Part shown: piece by piece, positions 56,413 to 64,000 of the stretch | Layout of the letters: every line of letters begins with the position of its first letter | Numbering within the stretch: position 1 is the stretch's first letter | NCBI GenBank assembly: GCA_001414345.1 | Contig: LLCB01000016.1 | Location: 248,001 to 312,000, forward strand | DNA length: 64,000 bases | DNA from: Hymenoscyphus infarciens | Lineage: Eukaryota > Ascomycota > Leotiomycetes > Helotiales > Helotiaceae | Reading direction: 5' to 3' | Translations under genes and position numbers: made by a program | The notes under the pieces: model-generated | What the model saw: the letters and a program-made list of their open reading frames with translations, nothing else | What the model was told of the DNA's origin: nothing | Databases searched by the model: none

Positions 56413-57896
56413 TTAGTCTAACAGAGAGTGCTCTTTCAAGAACATTTTGCTCTTCTTGGTCAAGTCAAATTTATTTCCACCAGGATGGTTCTTCTTGAAT
56501 TCCTTAAACTATATGTAAATCAGCATCTATCTACTCATAAAATTGTTGGCAAGTTGGAGATAGACTTACTTCCGTTTTCCAATCCCATCGATACCACAGT
56601 CTTTCGTCGCCATACTCAGCTTGTGTATTCCAATCGTCTTGGGGCTTCCAGTCCTCCTTCCTAGCAAAAGCTTTATAGCCATTTCCCTCTCCATCCTCAC
56701 CTTGATCACATTCGCTAGCCTCCTTTTTCTCTGCATATTCTTCCCTCAGCTCCTCAATATCCTTCTCAGTGACAGATACCTGCTTTCTAACATGCTTTTG
56801 GAGCTCAATTCCAGCTTCATCACAAAGACGAACTACCTCGCAAGCCCATTTGCAATCAAAGTCCGCGGCAACGCCGTTGAGAAAGTCCAATAGCAGAAGA
56901 CAGATAATGGGAATGTTTTTGGCATCAGATTCAGGTTTGAGGAGATCGTGTTCAGAAAGCTTCTGCAATGAGGTGAGCACCATCACTCCAATCATGTTAA
57001 TGATTTCCCCAACACCAGGGCCATCTTCATTGCCTTTATTCTATTAGTGAATGAAACAGAAACCAACTCGGGAACTTACCCATCCAAAATGTCATGTAGA
57101 AATCCTCAGTAGTTATAAAGCAAGTGAAGGCCTCCACATATGCCCATAAATTATGCGGACTAGTGGTCTTTTTGGAGAGGTCCTTGTCGAAATCCTTCAT
57201 CATATTGCACATCACTTCCGACACACCCCATCCAGTCCAGTCTGAATAGATATGCAAATCTCGGCTATCTTGATCTCTTTTCTCTGCTTCATCGGAAAGT
57301 TTCTCAAGGCCGGTGGCTCCCAATTCTGAAACGGGGAAACCCAAGTCTGCGAGCGCAATTGCAGTGTTAGCACATCTGTACAATTGATATATTAGAGGGT
57401 AATGGCCCTCTCTGAAGGCATGAATAATCCAAATGCTTAATTTTGGCCAGGAAAACGAATGGAGTAGAAAGAATGGGACGAAATGCTGACGTACCTGAGA
57501 CACGGTCACACCATGAATCTAGGAGCTCACCATCCTTTGGCATGTCCTGGTCTTTGTCGTCGATGAATTCCCCAATGTTGGGCCATTGGAGCATCTGATA
57601 AGAGGGTTTTGGAAACGACTTGGTTATTTGTCAGTTAGGTGAAATCACATGTGCTTTCTTCTTGAAGGCCTTACAGTGCCACCATCGGATTTTTTGGAAG
57701 AAGTTTCTTCTTTATCTTTCGATTTTGCGGGCGGTTTTTTGGCCCCTTTCTTTGGAGGTTTCGCGGAATTGGAACTCTTGGGAGTTGAATCTTGGGCTTT
57801 AGCTGCCGTGGGGGATTGCTCAGCGGCCTTTTTCGAAGCCCTCGTCTGGCGTTTATTGGGAGTGGTCTCCGACAATGCTTTGCGTTTGGGTGGCAT
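56413..57896 (-). CDS. Basic-N-terminus protein of unknown function
   Basis: Exons on the minus strand are 57896-57675, 57594-57495, 57409-57080, 57033-56570 and 56508-56413 (403 residues). The first exon is Lys/Ser/Pro-rich and disordered (MPPKRKALSETTPNKRQTRA, KPPKKGAKKPPAKSKDKEE), suggesting nuclear targeting. The rest is ordered: WPNIGEFIDDKDQDMPKD, YPLIYQLYRCANTAIALADL, HIYSDWTGWGVSEVMCNMMK, PGVGEIINMIGVMVLTSLQK and ELREEYAEKKEASECDQGED, with an aromatic stretch near the end (EDWKPQDDWNTQAEYGDERL). I know no matching domain. Acceptors for introns 2 and 4 (CAGAG and AAAG) were chosen because only they keep the frame. Confidence 0.75.
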
Positions 57897-58814
57897 GGTG
57901 GATCGGTATGTAAGGTCTTAAGTTTTGATGTGGATTGTTTGAAAAGGATTCAGATACTCGCGTACTTGTATTGGAGTTATATTCCGCGGCGTGAAACTGA
58001 TGTGACGAAAATGTGATGTAATGTTTACCTCTTCTACGTCATAGCGCACGCGAAAAACACACGCTCTCACGTGCAAGAAACCACTCTAACATTTTTCGTC
58101 TGGCTACTTTTACTTCCTGAAAGAGAGCTTGAAATTAGGATCTTGAGGTTGTTCAAATCGAGGGTTGTGCAAGTATTTGAGGCCTCGTTGAGGAAAAGTT
58201 GATTCAGGTGCTAGCAAGTGAGCACGTGATATACCCGCTCAGATTCCTTTTCTTTCGCCAAATCCGTGAGAAGGGACAGACTGTGGCTCAATTTTAAAGT
58301 TATTTAATTCCATCTAAGATATTTAAGACCAAGTTGACACCAAGGTGACCTTCTTTGTAAAATACTTGTTTTGATGGATCTTTGGTTTTACTTCGCAGTC
58401 TCTCCAACAGACAATCTCTTCTAATCGCCAAGTAGCATTACCTTCTGATAATGTTTCTGTCTTGAGCCAGTATGATAAAACCTGCCCTATCATTCAGAAT
58501 TGGTTTGATATAACGACTCTCGAAGGAGGTAGACAAGAAAAGCGGCGGTAAATAGCTCGTTGTGCCACACCTTCTAGATGTTACCCAAATACTTTGAGAC
58601 AATCAAGCTTCGTTGTTCCAAGCTATCTGAACAGATATTAAATTATCCCAAGTATTTAGCTCCATTACTCGGGCCAATGAGCTAGGTTGAACCTGAAGTC
58701 TTTACTGCCACTTTTACTAAGCCATCTTTGTGGAATTTATCCGGAGATCTGCCGGCCCTTGCAGCAATCAGGCTGAGAGTCATACTTTTGTCTTTCAGCA
58801 ACTACAACACCAAG
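57897..58814. promoter_or_regulatory. Divergent intergenic region with family F repeat
   Basis: Holds promoters for the basic-N-terminus protein and for the eIF2B delta gene. Family F sequence occurs at 58613-58660 (reverse strand), with a partial copy directly upstream (about 58581-58608). No gene seen. Confidence 0.5.
58613..58660 (-). repeat. Dispersed short element family F, copy 3
   Basis: On the minus strand: AAATACTTGGGATAATTTAA ... CAGATAGCTTGGAACAA, aligning with the copy at 53652-53707. An adjacent fragment (CCCAAATACTTTGAGACAAT) resembles the family's right end in plus orientation, so two partial insertions may abut. Confidence 0.5.
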
Positions 58815-60237
58815 ATGACTTCCACAGATGCTCCGCCAGCGGCGGAACCTTCAAAGCCAGTCGAAGCTCCTGCTAAGCAATCGCAACCCGATGCGCCTCC
58901 CAAATTATCAGGTGCAGAAATAAAAAAACAAAAGGCTGCCGAGAAGGCAGCGCGCAGGGCACAAGCTGCTCAAGAAAAGCAAGTGGGAGCCCCAGCACCA
59001 CCCACATCCTCACCAGCAACAGCACAGAAAGGGGATGGATCAAAGGCACAGAAGCCCCAGCAAAAGAGACGGGGATCTGTTTCGGGTTCGAGAGATCATC
59101 CCATTCGAACGCAAAAACCGATTGCCATTCCGGAGGTCCCAAAGAAAGAAGACAAGACGGTCGAGTTCTTTAGACATCTTTACAAGCCACGGATGAAGGG
59201 TCTGGCGGGCGCGGGGAAGGATGTGCACCCTGCTGTACTGGCGTTGGGAATTCAAATGAGCAATTATTCTATTTGCGGAAGCAATGCCAGACTTGTCGCA
59301 ACGCTGCAGGCATTTAAGAGGGTATGATTCATTGCATATATTTTTTGAACATTTCTTCTGACTTGCTCCTTAGGTAATTGAATCATATACTACACCTCCC
59401 GGTAACACTCTTACGAGACACCTCACTTCGCACGTTTTATCCCCGCAAATCGAATATATCTCCTCATGTCGACCCATTTCAATATCCATGGGAAATGCTA
59501 TCCGATGGCTGAAACTCGAGATTTCGAAAGTCGACATTGATACCCCAGAAGCAGAGGCGAAAAAGGGACTCTGCGACGGTATCGATATATTCATACGCGA
59601 AAGAGTTACCTTTGCAGACCAAGTGATTGCGAACAGCGCTGCGGACAAAATTAGGGATGGGGATGTGATCTTGACTTATGCGAAAAGTAGCATTGTCCAA
59701 CAAGCTTTGGTGAAGGCGCACGAAGATGGCAAGAAATTTGGGGTGATTGTTGTCGATTCGAGGCCACTGCACGAAGGAAAGCATTTGGCTGCGGCTTTGG
59801 CTGGCCTTGGAATTGAAGTCAAGTATTGTCTCACCAATGGGCTAAGTCACAATATCCAGGACGCGACCAAGGTGTTTCTCGGAGCTCATGCTATGATGAG
59901 TAACGGAAGACTGTTTTCTCGAGCTGGAACTGCGCTTGTTGCCATGGAAGCAAATGATATGGATAAGCCAGTGCTCGTCCTTTGCGAAACAATAAAATTC
60001 ACCGAGAGGGTTGCTCTTGACTCGATTGTTCATAACGAGATTGCACCACCGGACGAATTGGTCATCAATGGCGGGGCCCTAGAAAGTTGGAGGGATATCC
60101 CACACCTACAACTTTGCAACCCAATGTACGATGTCACGCCTGCAGAATACATTCAAATGATCGTTACGGAATCTGGAAACGTGCCACCGACTTCCGTACC
60201 AGTTTTACATAGGCTTGGGAATGAAAGTCAGGGTTGA
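58815..60237 (+). CDS. gcd2: Translation initiation factor eIF2B subunit delta
   Basis: Regulatory subunit of the eIF2B guanine-nucleotide exchange complex. Exons 58815-59321 and 59374-60237 give 456 residues. A Lys/Ala/Pro-rich disordered N-terminus (GAEIKKQKAAEKAARRAQAA) leads to KTVEFFRHLYKPRMKGLAGA and VHPAVLALGIQMSNYSICGS. The IF-2B fold follows: VLSPQIEYISSCRPISISMG, ILTYAKSSIVQQALVKAHED, VIVVDSRPLHEGKHLAAALA, VFLGAHAMMSNGRLFSRAGT and the end AEYIQMIVTESGNVPPTSVP. The start is the ATG at 58815 because upstream codons in frame look like leader sequence. Yeast Gcd2 is longer at its N-terminus. Confidence 0.95.
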
Positions 60238-60852
60238 AGTGGCGTTTGACAAGGGACCATACTCTAATATCTCAAGGAAGCTACTTGAGTATTGGGAAGG
60301 CAACTCTGACAGCCCTTCGGGTAATTGAAATCAATAGAAAACCAGGTGATGTGAAGGGTCAATCGAGCCCCGGAAAACATAATGCATAGCATTTCGAGGA
60401 GCGCTCGCCTGGTGTAAGATATTGTAATGAAGTAGATGAACCCAAAAGCTTCCAATAAATGAGTCGTTTTGCCTATTTTCTCATTGATAATGTTTTTTGC
60501 TGTAAGCTTGTAAAGTCCAGTTTGAAGCGGAAGGGAAAATGCAAGACATGTTATTCGTCCCGTAAACAACGGTACAGACCGAAAGGAATTTCCTGAGACC
60601 TCGAGTGTCGCGTCATGAATTGTGATTTGCCCGGCTCTCTCGACATGGGGATATTGGAACGACAAACGCTCGTCGACAAACCAATTGTTTTCAGCCCTCA
60701 AAACTCTCACGACTTGACAAATCTTCGGTTCCGCAAGCTCTTCAATTCATGAGCAAAACTCCAATACAACCCATGCGTCAAAAGATCTTCCCATCCCATG
60801 CCCCATAGCTTTGTACAATCCTCTCCCATTTCCTCCACTCAATCCGTATTCC
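60238..60852. other. Convergent intergenic region, no gene seen
   Basis: 3' regions of the eIF2B delta gene and of a small complex I-like gene. A 148-residue minus-strand frame (60710-60264) shows no protein pattern and is probably chance. Confidence 0.5.
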
Positions 60853-61158
60853 CTATGACTCCTCGCTTTCCCGCTCAGCCCTCCGCGCTCTCTTCTCCAA
60901 TAGGTTTTGTCGTCTTGCTCCGAGGATGGACTGTTGTCGCTCATCCACGCCCATAAGCCAGTATCCGAAGCTTCCTCCCACACCGGCGAATAATGGGTAT
61001 GCCCAAAGGGAACCGCGATTGAAGAAGGGACGCATTTCGATGCCGAGTTGCCAGAATCGGACTGCGAGGCCTGGAATTTGTTAGCTGGAGCTGGGGGGAA
61101 GCTTCAGGTTGGGGGGGAAGGTACCGAAGCCCGACCAGAAGAGGACTTTGTGGACCAT
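60853..61158 (-). CDS. Small mitochondrial protein, complex I accessory subunit-like
   Basis: Exons on the minus strand are 61158-61125 and 61070-60853 (83 residues). The protein begins MVHKVLFWSGFGLAVRFWQL, has one probable membrane span (LWAYPLFAGVGGSFGYWLMG) and ends in a charged helix (RRQNLLEKRARRAERESEES). Size, a single span and aromatic-rich N-terminus match small fungal NADH:ubiquinone oxidoreductase accessory subunits annotated as about 10-14 kDa; I recall this family from other fungi but cannot confirm the exact subunit. A short-intron first exon of 34 nt is typical for such genes. Confidence 0.7.
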
Positions 61159-62001
61159 TGTTGGTGGTGTTGTGTGTGTAATTGGAGGTTTGGGAGGAGA
61201 CGACCACACTGGGTGTACTCGGTGAGCTGTCTGTTCAATTATGTTCAATGCTGCCCCTCAATGGATGGTTGTCTGGTCGTTGAAGTCTACGCAGGTCGTG
61301 AGTTGCGCTTGTGCAATGAGAGGGAGGCTCCGCAATTTCCTTATCACGTGATAATATCAAATTCCCATCTCAACACTGAATTTGGGGCCATTTCAAATCG
61401 GCAAAAACCATGAGTACCTATATTAGTGAGAGTGTTACGCAATTTGAAATAGAAACTAGAGCTCAGGTTTTCTTCAAGTACCTCCAATTGAAAGCTAGAG
61501 TAGCAAGTTCAAGTATACATGGCATGCACCTAGTACCTAGGTAGTTTCCTTTTCAAATTGGGCTTTATGTACAATGATAAGCAAGTTTTGACAATTTCTC
61601 AAATATTTTACTGTCAAATATTAGCCAAATTACCAGTTCTATTAAGTTTAACATATAAAAGTGATGAGAGGTCTCAAAGTATTTTCCTTTGGTCTAGGCT
61701 GAACAGCAAAACTTACACTCAACTAGAATAACCAAGTGAAACCTGACAACGCTGAGAATACCAATAGCAAGTCATGTTCCGTTAATTCACCTTCCCTGCC
61801 TTCCCCTTCATCATTATTGTTCGCCCCTCATCTTGCAACACCTGCAAATAACAGATGGCGGCGGAACACCGGATAAACTATCCTCCTAGCTCCCGCTGCA
61901 GCAACATGGCAGGGGCATCTGTAAATGTCCATCATTGCTGGCAATACCCAGATCTATGCACACCAGAACTTTGTTGGCTGACAGTACAACCTGGAGCCAA
62001 A
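61159..62001. promoter_or_regulatory. Divergent intergenic region between the complex I-like gene and shg1
   Basis: Ordinary composition with no gene seen. An in-frame leader upstream of shg1 (from ATG 61855) is readable but looks non-coding. Confidence 0.45.
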
Positions 62002-64000
62002 ATGCCGCCTTCAAAGGATCCTGACGACCCGGTCGCCAACCGAAAAAAGCTAAAGGCATCAGACCTTCCGCTCTCTTCCTCTGTCCGCGCCGAAGTTGAT
62101 GGACTTGCGCATCGATACAAGAAGAAGGGTGGCTACGATCAGTTGCGACAGGAGATATGGAAGGACATGGAAAACAACGTGGGCTCTTTCCAAACCTGGA
62201 ATATGCGATCGCAATGCTAACATAATCATCAGGACTTCGAGACCCCCTTCAAAGCACAACTTCTTGGAGTCGCTGAGTCTGAGGTCGACAAAAACCCCCA
62301 TCAACTTCTAAAGCTCGACAGAAGCAAAGCTACATTGCTACTCGAAGGCGCCGTCGAACGAACCCACCTCTATCAGGATGCGGAATCATTGATCGACGAG
62401 TACTTGGATAAGCATATGGCAGAAATCGAAGTTGGTATTAGAGCAATCCGCGCCAAGGATATTGGTCAAGAAGCCGCAGATGAGGAACAGGCGAGGGGCA
62501 GCAAAACCGACGCACAGTACGAAGCCGAGGCCACCGAAAGACGAAATGCCAGGGAACAGGTACGAATTGATCGCAATCGAAAGGCGGACGAAGAAGAAGC
62601 CGAGCGAAGAAATGCTGCCAAGGAAAGGCGCCGACAGCAGGAGGAGGAGCACGAGGCAAGACGGCAGGAGCGTGAGACTAGGCGCAAAGCTGATCGGGAA
62701 CGCGAGGAAGAGGAGAGAGCCTTACGAGAGAAGGAGCGCGAACGAGAACGAGAACGAGATAGAGATAGAGACAGGGCGAGGGATCGGGATAGGGATAGGG
62801 ATAGGGAGAGGGATAGGGATAGGGATAGGGACAGAGATATCCGCGATCGCCACCGTGACAGAGACCGTGATCGCATTCGAGACGATCGACATAGGCGACG
62901 TGATGATTCACCTCGACGGCCCTCAATCTCCACGAGAGACAGAGACAACAGAACTCCAGCACCCTCGAAACCCGAACTTACGAAGGAGGAAATCGAAAGA
63001 CTCGAGAAGGAAGCGGAGAAAGAAGCTTTGGATGATCTTCTCAAGGAAGGCAAAAAGGTCGCTCAACGCTCTTCAAGACATCAATTGGAACTTGACATTG
63101 ACAAGACTCTCGCGCCGCCCCCACGAAAGACTATGCCAGCATCCGCCATCAAACCTATCACTCGGGATTCGCCTGCTAAAACACCTGACGTCAAGAAAAT
63201 TCCAACAGCACCAAAAGCAGCTAGAGTAGATGCTGATGGTTTCAAGACACCACTCCCAAAATCAACCGAAGAGCCGAAATTGGAAAGTCGTGAAAGACGC
63301 AGCACTCGTAGGAGTAGGAGCCGGGACCGAGAATCTGATCGGAGATCTAGGAGTAGAAGCCGTCGCCGTGATGATGGAAGCAGAGACCGAGAGTCTGTTC
63401 GATCAGTTAGAAGAGACAGTCGTGATCGGGATTCAATTCGACCACGCCGTGATAGTCGGGATCGAGACGATCGTCGCAGAAGACGTGATAGCCGGGACCG
63501 AGATCGCAGGACTCGCGACGACAGAGACACTCGCCGGGAACGTTCCCCGTCACGCTCACGTGCGGATAGAAGAAGAAGCTATCGTTCTCGGTCGAGAAGT
63601 CGTGATCGTCGGGTCGAGAGAGAGCATGATATTTACACGAGCCCTCGAGTCAGTAGGGAGGAACAGGAAGCTGCAAAGGTCAAAGGCATCAAAGACCGAG
63701 AGGCAGAAGCAAAGGCATGGGAAAAGGCTAGAACCGAGGCCGAAGCAGCTGGCAAGATTTTACATTATGCTGATTGGGAGCGAGAACGAAACAAACCAAA
63801 GGCAGTAACAAAAGATGGTATTCCTACTGGTCCTGCTAAAGACGTCGAGAGAGCCATACTTGCTGCTTCGAAACCTCGCGATGAAAGATCCCGAGATGAC
63901 CGCCGTGATGACCGTTCTTCGCGGGATGGCAGACGTTCTCGGACCGAACGAAGTCGATCAAGACCTGTCACAGCCAGAAGAGGCAGCCGCATCGAACGCT
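62002..64000 (+). CDS. shg1: COMPASS complex subunit Shg1 (BOD1/SHG1 domain), 3' end outside window
   Basis: Subunit of the Set1/COMPASS histone H3K4 methyltransferase. Exon 1 is 62002-62178 (MPPSKDPDDPVANRKKLKAS), then an intron with a GTGGGC donor and CATCAG acceptor, and exon 2 from 62233 to the window edge. The BOD1/SHG1 domain reads LPLSSSVRAEVDGLAHRYKK, YDQLRQEIWKDMENN, DFETPFKAQLLGVAESEVDK and ATLLLEGAVERTHLYQDAES. After it comes a very long charged region with RE/RD repeats, then SR/RD-rich stretches, much longer than yeast Shg1 (about 140 residues) but usual for filamentous fungi. Upstream ATGs at 61855 and 61906 would add an atypical Cys-rich leader, so 62002 is preferred. The stop is not in the window. 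Confidence 0.85.
62745..62845 (+). repeat. RE/RD codon repeat, hexamer GATAGG-type, in shg1
   Basis: A run of GAACGA-, GATAGA- and GATAGG-type hexamers encodes alternating Arg with Glu or Asp (ERERERDRDRDRARDRDRDR-like). Several hexamers are identical, pointing to replication slippage. Multiples of six keep the frame. Confidence 0.9.

Noticed and set aside
60264..60710. 148-residue minus-strand frame between the eIF2B delta gene and the complex I-like gene
   Set aside because: No recognisable pattern and located in a convergent 3' region; more likely chance.
61855..62001. Upstream ATG starts for shg1 (61855 and 61906)
   Set aside because: They add a Cys/Trp-containing leader unlike the family; the ATG at 62002 directly precedes the conserved Lys-rich start.
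62466..63053. Serine-rich 195-residue antisense frame opposite shg1
   Set aside because: The antisense of Arg/Glu/Asp repeat codons gives Ser/Leu/Arg repeats; it is a shadow of the shg1 repeats.

Overview
The window is a fungal nuclear segment. Short introns (mostly about 45-100 nt) with GT-AG borders and CTAAC-type branch sites interrupt nearly every gene. Filamentous-ascomycete families are present (Mtc5/WDR59, Vac8, Shg1, GH51, Hsp9/12), and one block shows RIP-type mutation (CA/TG dinucleotides almost absent, CG kept). This points to Pezizomycotina; a leotiomycete is my best guess, but that rank is inference. I saw no tRNA, rRNA, CRISPR array or viral gene.

Layout. 1-5.4 kb: the TORC1 regulator Mtc5/WDR59 (minus strand, cut by the window edge) diverges from the E2 enzyme Ubc13. 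6.9-9.2 kb: a secreted GH51 arabinofuranosidase. 9.2-16.1 kb: a repeat-rich accessory island with several small inverted-repeat elements (MITE-like, some nested), a secreted bacterial-type solute-binding protein, and a roughly 2.8 kb RIP-degraded block. 16.3-20.7 kb: a small lipocalin-like protein, Hsp9/12, and a D-2-hydroxyacid dehydrogenase. 21-24.1 kb: two broken genes (a drug-type MFS transporter with an internal deletion, an amidohydrolase with frameshift and truncation) around a small zinc-finger ORF. 24.6-33.5 kb: a BTB/POZ-like protein, a probable GPI-anchored carboxylesterase, a decayed repeat-containing ORF, and a six-exon sugar transporter. 34.2-42.1 kb: GNA1, an Hsp70-like ATPase, an orphan coiled-coil gene flanked by two direct copies of one MITE, and a divergent pair for mitochondria (IF3 and IMP1). 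42.5-47.6 kb: Vac8 and the AMPK gamma subunit Snf4. 48.4-57.9 kb: poorly recognised ORFs, a RhoGAP-like protein lacking the arginine finger, a two-span membrane protein and a basic-N-terminus protein. 58.8-64 kb: eIF2B delta, a small complex I-like protein, and COMPASS subunit Shg1 (running off the right edge).

Most genes are unrelated housekeeping genes, often in divergent pairs; there is no metabolic gene cluster. Nutrient signalling recurs (Mtc5, Snf4, Vac8, eIF2B delta), but that is probably coincidence. The most unusual content is non-coding and structural: at least six families of short inverted-repeat elements, two same-length copies of one family sitting inside introns of two genes, three probable GC-AG introns, a 20-nt micro-exon, and the repeat island around the solute-binding protein. 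I found no convincing new multi-gene system. All exon coordinates are hand-derived; every multi-exon model given as a complete CDS sums to a multiple of three.
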